Notes under the pieces: model-generated | Told to the model about the DNA's origin: nothing | What the model saw: only the letters and a program-made list of their open reading frames with translations | The model's database searches: none | Shown here: piece by piece, positions 1 to 6,653 of the stretch | Layout of the letters: every line of letters begins with the position of its first letter | How positions within the stretch are numbered: the first letter of the stretch is position 1 | Position numbers and translations under genes: made by a program | NCBI GenBank assembly: GCA_029065305.1 | Contig: JAIEIQ010000355.1 | Coordinates: 1 to 18,300, forward strand | DNA: 18,300 nucleotides | Direction: 5' to 3' | From: Oscillospiraceae bacterium | Lineage (GTDB): Bacteria > Bacillota > Clostridia > Oscillospirales > Oscillospiraceae

Positions 1-148
1 TCCACACCCCGTTCTCATACCGGGACGACCATGTGCAGTCCCCGCCGGAGACAGGGCGGTACTGCCCGTCAATGGCCACCGCCTTGATCCGCGTTGACCC
101 CAGCTCAAGACCTAGGACTGTTGGTATGGGAATAATCTGCTTCATCAT
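1..148 (-). CDS. FGGY-family carbohydrate kinase, N-terminal fragment (runs off the left edge)
   Basis: Only the first 49 codons are inside the window. They carry the N-terminal phosphate-binding motif of the FGGY sugar kinases, here [16 protein letters not shown] at about residues 12-27. The usual Asp of the DxGTT/S pattern is replaced by Glu, as I recall from some Bacillota members. The family phosphorylates free sugars such as xylulose, ribulose, gluconate or glycerol in the cytoplasm; the substrate cannot be told from this fragment. Two start codons are adjacent: ATG at 148 and ATG at 145. A TAGGAGG ribosome site at 154-160 lies 5 or 8 bases before them, which slightly favours 145. The gene diverges from the GntR-type regulator and shares its operator region, so it is probably part of the same sugar regulon as the ABC transporter and hydrolase. 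Confidence 0.8.
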   Translation of the reverse strand, partial: MMKQIIPIPTVLGLELGSTRIKAVAIDGQYRPVSGGDCTWSSRYENGVW

Positions 149-169
149 AGCTACCTCCTACAGCATGGC

Positions 170-198
170 TTGACAAATGAACGGTTTTTTAGTACCAT
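170..198 (+). promoter_or_regulatory. Sigma-A-type promoter of the GntR regulator
   Basis: TTGACA (170-175), a 17-base spacer, and TACCAT (193-198). The predicted start of transcription, near 205, falls inside the inverted repeat at 201-230, a layout typical of an autoregulated repressor. An extended -10 on the other strand (TGG-TACTAA, 197-189) could serve the kinase gene, but its -35 is poor. Confidence 0.6.
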
Positions 199-200
199 TG

Positions 201-230
201 GACATGTACAAGTGGCCCCTTGTACATGTC
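201..230. promoter_or_regulatory. Inverted-repeat operator between kinase and regulator genes
   Basis: The arms gacatgtacaag (201-212) and cttgtacatgtc (219-230) are perfect 12-bp inverted repeats around a 6-base centre. Each arm also contains the palindrome TGTACA (205-210 and 221-226), 16 bp apart, so this may be two operators rather than one. The site overlaps the predicted transcription start of the regulator gene and lies between two divergent genes. The TTGTAC core recalls AraR/GntR-type operators, so the adjacent regulator is the likely ligand (inference). Confidence 0.6.
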
Positions 231-259
231 TGCTTGTGCGAATTTTAAGGGCAGAGCTG

Positions 260-1330
260 GTGAATGATATGGCTAAAAAATATGAGACCGTTTACAACGA
301 CCTGCGGGAACAGATCAACCGGGGGGAATTCCGCGCCGAGGACAAGCTGCCCTCGGAGACAGAGCTGGTGGACCGCTATGCCGTGAGCCGGCAGACCGTC
401 CGCCAGGCGCTTAAGCTGCTGGAGAAGGACGGATCCATCTGCAAGGTCCGCGGAAGCGGCACCTTTGTGCAGGAGGTCCTGCCCAGGATCGAGACGAAGT
501 GTGTAGCGGTCATCACCTACGATATCGCGGCGTCGGTGTTTCCCGCCGTCCTCAGCCGGATTGAGCAGACGCTGTTTTCCAGCGGCTACGCCACAATGCT
601 CTTCTCCACCTGCGGCAGTCCGCAGAAGGAGCGGCAGATTCTGGAGCAGCTGTGCGCAAACCCGGTCAACGGAATTATCCTGCACGCCACGGAGTCCATG
701 CTGAACAGCCTGAATATCGATCTGATCCTGAAGCTCCAGGGCATGGGGACCCGCTTTGTCTTTATGGACAACCGCTATCCAGATGAGGCTCTGCGCCATA
801 TTCCCAGCGTCACCATGGACGACTATCAGGGCGCCCATCAGATAACCTCGGAGCTTATCGCCTCCGGCTGCCGGAATTTGGGCGGAATATTCAGCTGTAT
901 GGCCTCGCAGCTTCTCAGCCGCTTTTTAGGGGTGCGCAGGGCGGTTGTGGACGCGGGAATTGTCTACGACAGGCACGATTTTCTGCTCTGCGGCGACAAC
1001 GACGAGGAGCGGGTGAAGGAACAGATCGCCTCCGTTGGCGGACAGCGGCTGTTTGAAAAGGAGAGCGTGCTCTGCGGCTCCGGCGCGTATGCCGCGCACC
1101 TGTGCGATGTCATCTGCCTCCGGGGCAGGGGAGCGATCCGGACGCTCGTCTCCTTTGACGACGCGGACCTGCCCGCAATAGAGGGGATCCGCTTTATCAA
1201 GCTCAAGCACGCCGGCAGGGAGATTGGCGACGCCTGCGCTCGAAAGATCCTGCATTTGATCCAAGGAGGAGAGGAAAGCGACGAATCCTTCCCCTGGCGT
1301 ACGGAAGAGGGAAAGCGGTATCCCTCATAA
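260..1330 (+). CDS. GntR-family transcriptional regulator with periplasmic-binding-like sensor (AraR type)
   Basis: An N-terminal winged helix-turn-helix of the GntR family spans about residues 4-70. It shows the classic pattern LPSETELVDRYAVSRQTVRQ, then a GSGTFV wing. The rest (about 75-350) is a LacI/sugar-binding-like effector domain. This GntR-plus-LacI-sensor architecture is that of AraR, a repressor relieved by a sugar ligand. GTG at 260 is preferred because AAGGG (247-251) sits 8 bases before it. ATG at 269 is the alternative. A longer frame starting at 170 is rejected because 170 lies in the -35 box. The gene sits between the divergent kinase and the ABC operon and very likely controls both; the inducer is unknown. 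Confidence 0.88.
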   Translation: MNDMAKKYETVYNDLREQINRGEFRAEDKLPSETELVDRYAVSRQTVRQALKLLEKDGSICKVRGSGTFVQEVLPRIETKCVAVITYDIAASVFPAVLSRIEQTLFSSGYATMLFSTCGSPQKERQILEQLCANPVNGIILHATESMLNSLNIDLILKLQGMGTRFVFMDNRYPDEALRHIPSVTMDDYQGAHQITSELIASGCRNLGGIFSCMASQLLSRFLGVRRAVVDAGIVYDRHDFLLCGDNDEERVKEQIASVGGQRLFEKESVLCGSGAYAAHLCDVICLRGRGAIRTLVSFDDADLPAIEGIRFIKLKHAGREIGDACARKILHLIQGGEESDESFPWRTEEGKRYPS

Positions 1331-1353
1331 AAGAATATTAACAGTATCTGGAC

Positions 1354-1385
1354 AGCCTGCACAGTGTTTCACTGTGTGGGCTTTT
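1354..1385 (+). terminator. Intrinsic terminator after the GntR regulator
   Basis: The 13-base arms 1354-1366 and 1370-1382 pair completely, including two G-U pairs, around a TTT loop. The last stem base opens a TTTT run at 1382-1385. It lies 24 bases after the regulator's stop codon and separates it from the ABC operon. Confidence 0.7.
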
Positions 1386-1699
1386 CGCTTGATTTGTTCT
1401 ATTTGTTAAGATGTGTTGATTTTGATTATAAGTACATGATGAGTTTATATTCAAACAAGTTAAAAGTCAAGGGTATCTTGGGGCGGTTGATAATTTCAGT
1501 ACAAGTTGCACAAATTTAATCAGCTTATTTTGAGTGTTTTGGAGAAAAAGGGTCTTGAAAATGCAATTATCTTGACTTTACCTAAAAAGTATTTTAAAAT
1601 ACAGACAAAATAAAGCGGATACACCTGAAAATTAGGCGCAATATAAAAGACAAGTTGTATTGACAACACGGTCAACAGAATACAAAGGGAGGAGAGAAC
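1386..1699. other. AT-rich intergenic leader before the ABC operon
   Basis: No convincing gene lies in this 314-base stretch, which is far more AT-rich than the flanking genes. It holds the operon promoter at 1572-1600, a 14-bp palindrome GTATTTTAAAATAC (1589-1602) over the -10 box, and two possible weak regulator sites. One is TTGTATTGACAA (1655-1666), with the TTGT-N4-ACAA spacing of AraR operators. The other is GTACAAG (1499-1505), shared with the operator near 201. The leader downstream of the promoter is about 90 bases. I saw no riboswitch fold. Confidence 0.5.
1572..1600 (+). promoter_or_regulatory. Probable promoter of the sugar ABC operon
   Basis: TTGACT (1572-1577), a 17-base spacer, and TAAAAT (1595-1600). 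This is the best sigma-A match in the leader. A TTGACA at 1660-1665 has no acceptable -10 at the right distance. Confidence 0.6.
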
Positions 1700-3205
1700 A
1701 TGAATCGCGAAGTCCTTATCAGCTGCAGCAGGATCTGCAAAAACTTCGGCGCGACACGGGCGCTGATCGACGTGGATTTTGAGCTGCGCCGGGGCGAGGT
1801 GTGCGGTCTGATCGGCGAAAACGGATCGGGCAAGTCCACGCTGACCTCCATCTTCGCAGGGGTGCAGCCCGCTACCAGCGGGGAGATGTTCCGGGCGGGA
1901 CAGCCCTACGCCCCCCACAACATGGTGGAGGCCCAGAAGGCCGGCGTAGCCATGATCGTCCAGGAGGCGGGCACGCTGCGGGAGGTGGATGTGGCCTCCA
2001 ACATCTTTGTGGGCAACTACGGGATGTTCAGCAAACACGGCATCCTGAACATCCGTCGGATGCACGCCGAGGCGGCGAAGATCCTCAAGGAGATCGGCGC
2101 GGAGGACATCCGTCCCGACACGCCGGTAGCCAGTCTGAACTTCGAGGACAGAAAGATCGTGGAGATCGCCCGCGCCATGTACTTGAACCCGGAGATCCTG
2201 GTGATCGACGAGTCCACCACGGCCCTGGCCCAGAAGGGACGCCAGCTGATCTACAAGCTGATCGACAAGCTGCGCGCCGAGAACAAGGGCGTCATCTTCA
2301 TCTCCCACGACCTGGAGGAGCTGGAGAGCGTCTGCAACAAGATCACTTGCCTGCGGGACGGCGTCATGGTGGGCCATCTGGAGGGGGAGGACATCCGGGT
2401 GGCCAACATGCGCCCGCTGATGGTGGGCCGGGAGCTCCAGGGCAGCTATTACCGCGCGGACTACGACGGTACATGCAGTGAGAAGGTAGTGCTGGACGTC
2501 CGGCACATCACCTCGGAAAACGGCTATGTGCGCAACTTCAGCGTCCAGCTGCACAGAGGCGAGATCCTGGGCTTCGGCGGTCTGTCCGAGTGCGGGATGC
2601 ACGAGGTGGGGCGAATGATCTTCGGCCTGGACCGGACCATCACCGGCGAGGTGGAGTACATCCCCGCCAAGAAGAAAATCGCCGGCGTCCAGGACGCCAT
2701 CTCCCTGAAAATCGGCTACGTCTCCAAGGACCGTGACAACGAGTCCCTGATCCTGAACGCCAGCATACAGGACAACACCCTGATGGCCGCCTACCGCAAG
2801 CTCTCCAGGTTCGGGGTCATCACGCCGGCGGCGGAGAAGAGCCTGTCCGACCGGCAGATCAAGGCCATGCGCACCAAGTGCGTCTCCGGCAGGCAGTATG
2901 TGAACCAGCTGTCCGGCGGAAACAAGCAGAAGGTGGCCTTCTCCAAGTGGCTGGCCGCTGACAGCGAGATCTACATCCTGGACTGCCCCACCCGCGGCAT
3001 CGACATCGGCGTCAAGGCCGCTATGTACGACCTCATCTACCGCTTTAAGCAGGAGGGAAAGTCCATCATCATGATCTCGGAGGAGCTGCCCGAGCTCATC
3101 GGCATGAGCGACCGGATGATCATCATGAAGGACGGCTCCATCGCCGCCCAGGTCATGCGCAGCGAGAGCGTCACGGACACCCAGCTTATTGAGTACATGG
3201 TGTAG
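1700..3205 (+). CDS. Sugar ABC transporter ATPase, tandem nucleotide-binding domains (RbsA/MglA/XylG type)
   Basis: At 501 residues this is the usual length for the duplicated cytoplasmic ATPase of ribose/galactose/xylose importers. N-half: Walker A GENGSGKST (39-47), Walker B VIDE (168-171), and the H-loop motif ISHD. Its signature is degenerate, LNFEDRK (146-152). C-half: an intact signature LSGGNKQK (404-411), but no canonical Walker A, and the Walker B catalytic Glu is Cys (LDCPTRG, C429). One composite ATP site therefore looks competent and the other degenerate. A GGGAGGAG ribosome site precedes ATG 1700 at good spacing. It is the first gene of an operon with two permeases and a binding protein. 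Substrate unknown, probably a galactoside or pentose-containing sugar. Confidence 0.93.
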   Translation: MNREVLISCSRICKNFGATRALIDVDFELRRGEVCGLIGENGSGKSTLTSIFAGVQPATSGEMFRAGQPYAPHNMVEAQKAGVAMIVQEAGTLREVDVASNIFVGNYGMFSKHGILNIRRMHAEAAKILKEIGAEDIRPDTPVASLNFEDRKIVEIARAMYLNPEILVIDESTTALAQKGRQLIYKLIDKLRAENKGVIFISHDLEELESVCNKITCLRDGVMVGHLEGEDIRVANMRPLMVGRELQGSYYRADYDGTCSEKVVLDVRHITSENGYVRNFSVQLHRGEILGFGGLSECGMHEVGRMIFGLDRTITGEVEYIPAKKKIAGVQDAISLKIGYVSKDRDNESLILNASIQDNTLMAAYRKLSRFGVITPAAEKSLSDRQIKAMRTKCVSGRQYVNQLSGGNKQKVAFSKWLAADSEIYILDCPTRGIDIGVKAAMYDLIYRFKQEGKSIIMISEELPELIGMSDRMIIMKDGSIAAQVMRSESVTDTQLIEYMV

Positions 3206-3245
3206 GCTGTCCTACATCCTGAAGTTTATTGAGGAGGCGGAAAGA

Positions 3246-4256
3246 ATGCTGCAATCTCTACATAAAGCGGATTCCCCGGTTCAGTCGGAGGACGATATTC
3301 AGCTGGCTCTGAACCGAAAGGCCAATCAAAAGGAGCGGATTACCCTGCTGCTGCCCTTCGCCGGGGTGGTGGCGCTGGTGATAATCTTTGAGGCGCTGAC
3401 CAAGGGGCAGTTTCTGGGGATGGAGAACCTCCGCCTGCTGGTCAACCAGTGCTTCACCATGGGCGTGGTGGTGGTCGGCGGCGCGTTCCTGTACGCAGTG
3501 GGCGGTCTGGACATGTCCATCGGATCGGTCATGGCCCTGTCGGCCATGGTGATGACCCTGCTGTTCAACGCTGGGGTGCCGCTGGCGCTGAGCTTTCTGG
3601 CGGGAACGGCGGTGTCCATCCTGTGCATGAGCGTCACCGCCTTTGTCCGCAACTACCTGAAGGTGACCCCTTTCATCGCCTCCATGTGCGTGATGAATAT
3701 CTGCCAGGGCGTGGTGCTGTCGGTGGTGGCGGACAAGGGGCGCATCGTGTTCCCCTACAGCCAGGCCGCGTGGGTGGACGCCACCTCCACGAAGATCATC
3801 ACCCTGATTGTGCTGATCGGCGCGGGCTACTTCCTCTTCAACTACACCGGCTTCGGCAAGTCCCTGAAGGCCATCGGCGGCAACACCACAGCGGCCCGGA
3901 TCAGCGGCATCCGCGTGGAGCGGTGCATCTTCCTGGCCTACGCGGCCATCGGCTTTACCCTGGCCGTGGGCGGACTGTTCACCGTCGTCCGGGCCGGCAT
4001 CGCCGATACCGCGGTGGGCGGCGGGCTGAACCTGAACGTGATGACCGCCATCGTGCTGGGCGGCTTCCCCCTCTCCGGCGGGGCCAACGCCAAGTTCCAC
4101 GCCCCCCTGGTGGGTGCGCTGACGGTCACAATCCTCACCAACGGCCTGGGCCTGCTGGGCTACGCCAACGCCGTCGGCTATGCCATCAAGGGCCTGCTGT
4201 TCATCATCGTCGTGGCGCTGACCTATGAGAAATCCAAGGGTAAGCTCATCAGCTGA
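3246..4256 (+). CDS. Sugar ABC transporter permease 1 (RbsC/BPD_transp_2 family)
   Basis: An integral membrane subunit of 336 residues, the family's normal length. After a short polar N-terminus come many hydrophobic segments. It shows the family hallmark GGLDMSIGSVMAL and the cytoplasmic ATPase-contact loop around LKAIGGNTTAARISGIRVER. ATG 3246 is chosen because GAGGAGG (3231-3237) lies 8 bases upstream; in-frame extension further upstream would run into the ATPase gene's end. It should pair with the second, different permease at 5604 to form a heterodimeric channel served by the single duplicated ATPase. Confidence 0.9.
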   Translation: MLQSLHKADSPVQSEDDIQLALNRKANQKERITLLLPFAGVVALVIIFEALTKGQFLGMENLRLLVNQCFTMGVVVVGGAFLYAVGGLDMSIGSVMALSAMVMTLLFNAGVPLALSFLAGTAVSILCMSVTAFVRNYLKVTPFIASMCVMNICQGVVLSVVADKGRIVFPYSQAAWVDATSTKIITLIVLIGAGYFLFNYTGFGKSLKAIGGNTTAARISGIRVERCIFLAYAAIGFTLAVGGLFTVVRAGIADTAVGGGLNLNVMTAIVLGGFPLSGGANAKFHAPLVGALTVTILTNGLGLLGYANAVGYAIKGLLFIIVVALTYEKSKGKLIS

Positions 4257-4300
4257 CCTTTGATTTGTAGAATGTCATATTAAGAATGGAGGAACACACT

Positions 4301-5554
4301 ATGAAAAAAATGCTATCCCTGCTCCTTGCGCTGCTCCTTATGTTCAGCCTGACCGCCTGCGGCGGCGGCACTGACGGCGATAGCCCCAGCGGCGGCAGCA
4401 CCGGTACCCCCGCCGGAGATAGCGCCGGGGATTCCGCCGGCAGCCCCGGCGGGGAGAACGTCACCGCCCCCAAGATCGTCAACGACAAGGGCGAGGAGGT
4501 CGGCGGCTATAAGATCGGCTTCTTCTACCTGCCGGAGTCCGACGGCCTGAGCGCCCAGTTCCACCGGGCCCTGGAGTACTGCGCCAAGCTGACCAACTGC
4601 GAGATCGCCTACTACGACATGATGACCTTCACCGCCGACGAGATCAGCACCGCCGTGGAGACTCTGGTTTCCGTGGGCTGCGACGGCATCATCATGATCT
4701 CCGGCACCTCCCCCGCCCTGTATGAGTACATGAACGAGCAGGGCGTGTACTACGCCGGCCTGACCCGCTCCTACAACGAGGAGGTTGCCAACGTGGTGGA
4801 CAACTCCGAGTACAACTGCGGCTGGCTCAACGAGGCCGGCGGCGCCAACTTCGAGATGGGCTACGGCCTCACCAAGGTCCTGGCGGACAACGGCTGCAAG
4901 AACATCGCCTACCTGGCCCAGGCCCCCGGCAGCGAGATCGGCGACGACCGCGTCCGCGGCATCGAGACCGCCTGCGAGGACCTCGGCATCAACATCGTCA
5001 CCAGCTACCGCGGCTCCGACTACGCCGCCGGCGCCTCCGACATCCTGGCTACCCGCGGCGCGGAGCTGGACGGCTTCGTGAGCAACAGCAACGGCGATAT
5101 CGGCATTGCCGCCATCAACATGGCCGGCTACACTGACACCATCCAGTACGCCCAGGTGGACGCCCCCTCCGCCAGCGACACCGAGAGCTACTTCGAGACC
5201 GGCAACCTGGCGGCGACCACCAGCGGCAACAACGTGTACGTGGTGCAGCTGTACATGCAGCTCTTCAACGCCATCTCCGGCGCTGACCGCCTGTTCAACG
5301 AGGGCGACCACATCATCCCCATGATCCCCAGCTTCATCGTCACCGACGCCCAGGGCTGGCGGGACAGCAACCAGTACATCGGCGGCGACGTACCCGGCCT
5401 TGTGCCCGAGGAGGTTCTGGCCCTGAACTCCTGGTACGCCCCCGACACCACCGTGGAGGAGAAGGAGGCCCTGATGGAGTCCTACACCCTCTCCGACTAC
5501 TGGAATCTGGACGCCGTTGTCGCCCGGGTCAAGGCATACTTAGGCGAGGCGTAA
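4301..5554 (+). CDS. Sugar-binding lipoprotein of the ABC importer (type 1 periplasmic-binding fold)
   Basis: The 417-residue precursor begins with a lipoprotein signal: MKK, a leucine-rich core, and lipobox LTAC with the lipidated Cys at about residue 20. A Gly/Ser/Asp/Pro-rich linker follows to about residue 60. The rest is a LacI/RbsB-like sugar-binding domain, with for example GCDGIIMISGTSPALYEYM and a conserved VRGIE segment. It is anchored outside the membrane and passes substrate to the permeases. ATG 4301 is chosen over ATG 4286, because the earlier ATG overlaps the GGAGG ribosome site (4287-4291). It lies between the two permease genes, an order common in Clostridia. Confidence 0.9.
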   Translation: MKKMLSLLLALLLMFSLTACGGGTDGDSPSGGSTGTPAGDSAGDSAGSPGGENVTAPKIVNDKGEEVGGYKIGFFYLPESDGLSAQFHRALEYCAKLTNCEIAYYDMMTFTADEISTAVETLVSVGCDGIIMISGTSPALYEYMNEQGVYYAGLTRSYNEEVANVVDNSEYNCGWLNEAGGANFEMGYGLTKVLADNGCKNIAYLAQAPGSEIGDDRVRGIETACEDLGINIVTSYRGSDYAAGASDILATRGAELDGFVSNSNGDIGIAAINMAGYTDTIQYAQVDAPSASDTESYFETGNLAATTSGNNVYVVQLYMQLFNAISGADRLFNEGDHIIPMIPSFIVTDAQGWRDSNQYIGGDVPGLVPEEVLALNSWYAPDTTVEEKEALMESYTLSDYWNLDAVVARVKAYLGEA

Positions 5555-5603
5555 CAGCCCAGCCTTCCACACACCCTGCGGGGAGATTGAGGAGCAGTAA
5601 ACT

Positions 5604-6596
5604 ATGAAAAAGAAACTGATTAACTGGGGGAAGGCCCTGGTGCTTCCCGTCGGCGTCTACCTGCTGTTCACCATCCTGACGGGCGGGGCCTTCGGCACGC
5701 CCAAGGGGATGCTGGCCATCGTCAGAACGTCGATTGTGCCGATTCTGCTGGGCATGAGCCTCTCCTTCGGCATGTCCATGGGCATGTGGAACTTCGCCGC
5801 AGGGGCCATCGTGTACAGCACGGCCATCTTCGCCGCGGACATCGCCCAGGCGCTGGGCTGGAGCATTCCCGGCATCCTGTTGCTGTCCATCATCATCGCC
5901 ACGGCCTCCACCGCCTTTATGGGCTGGATCTACAATGTGGTGCGGGTGCCCTGCATGGTGCTGTCCCTGGGCTTCGCCATGATCTTCGAGTCCCTGCCCA
6001 ACTTCCTGACCAACGACTTCACCGGCAAGATCAGCATCGCCCAGAGCTATCTGGCCGGAATGCCCTGGTGCGTCCTGATCGCGGGCGGGATGTTCGTTAT
6101 CTTCTACATCATCAACAACCGCACCACCCTGGGGGCTGACATCCAGGCCATCGGAGCCAACATCGCCATCGCCAACAACGCCGGCGTCAACATCGACAGG
6201 GTGAAATTTCTCTCCTTCCTGCTCTCCGGCGTGTTCCTGGGCGTCACCAGCGTGATGTTCCTCTCCATCAACGTCTCCGTGGTGGCGGTGACCGGCTTCA
6301 CCTCCGTCTCCATGATCTTCGACAGTATGATGGGCATCTTCGTGGCGGCTGTGCTGGCCAAGTATGTCAACTACAGCACGGCGGTGGTACTGGGAATCTT
6401 TACCATCCGGATGCTGGGCACGGCCATGGTGGCCTTCGGCATGAGCTCTCAGGTGCGCGGCGTGATGACGGGCGTGTTCCTGCTGGTGGTGCTGGTCTAC
6501 TCGGCCAACGCCGGACTTATTGACAACATACGCTCGCAGAAGAAAATTGCCGCCGAGGCCAACGCCGCCTATCAACAGACGGGGAACGCGAATTAA
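5604..6596 (+). CDS. Sugar ABC transporter permease 2 (RbsC/BPD_transp_2 family)
   Basis: A second membrane permease of 330 residues, clearly different in sequence from the first. Where the first has GGLDMSIGS, this one has the divergent SMGMWNFAAGAIV. The ATPase-contact loop is recognisable at ADIQAIGANIAIANNAGVNIDRVKF shortened to its core IQAIGANIAIANNAGVN. Multiple membrane helices cover the protein, and the C-terminal tail is short and charged. A GAGGAG ribosome site precedes the ATG at 5604. It is the last transporter gene; a terminator hairpin follows 6 bases after the stop. Confidence 0.88.
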   Translation: MKKKLINWGKALVLPVGVYLLFTILTGGAFGTPKGMLAIVRTSIVPILLGMSLSFGMSMGMWNFAAGAIVYSTAIFAADIAQALGWSIPGILLLSIIIATASTAFMGWIYNVVRVPCMVLSLGFAMIFESLPNFLTNDFTGKISIAQSYLAGMPWCVLIAGGMFVIFYIINNRTTLGADIQAIGANIAIANNAGVNIDRVKFLSFLLSGVFLGVTSVMFLSINVSVVAVTGFTSVSMIFDSMMGIFVAAVLAKYVNYSTAVVLGIFTIRMLGTAMVAFGMSSQVRGVMTGVFLLVVLVYSANAGLIDNIRSQKKIAAEANAAYQQTGNAN

Positions 6597-6602
6597 ACGG
6601 AG

Positions 6603-6633
6603 CAGACGGCTGCGGCAGCAGCCGTCTGTTTTT
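6603..6633 (+). terminator. Intrinsic terminator/attenuator between permease 2 and the GH2 gene
   Basis: A perfect 11-bp stem, cagacggctgc (6603-6613) with gcagccgtctg (6618-6628), has a GGCA loop and is followed by TTTTT (6629-6633). The hydrolase ribosome site starts only 7 bases later, with no room for a separate promoter. Hydrolase expression therefore probably depends on partial read-through. Confidence 0.85.
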
Positions 6634-6653
6634 CAACAAGAGGAGGAAGACAC

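Noticed and set aside
170..259. N-terminal extension of the GntR regulator starting at 170
   Set aside because: The first codon is the TTG of the -35 box and the extension crosses the operator. The family's N-terminus begins near MAKKYETVYN.
1660..1665. TTGACA as the -35 of the ABC operon promoter
   Set aside because: No acceptable -10 lies 16-18 bases downstream, where the ribosome site is. The pair at 1572-1600 is much better.
4313..6575. Long minus-strand frames opposite the binding protein and permease 2
   Set aside because: They are low-complexity Ala/Val/Gly/His translations antisense to well-recognised transporter genes, without start signals.
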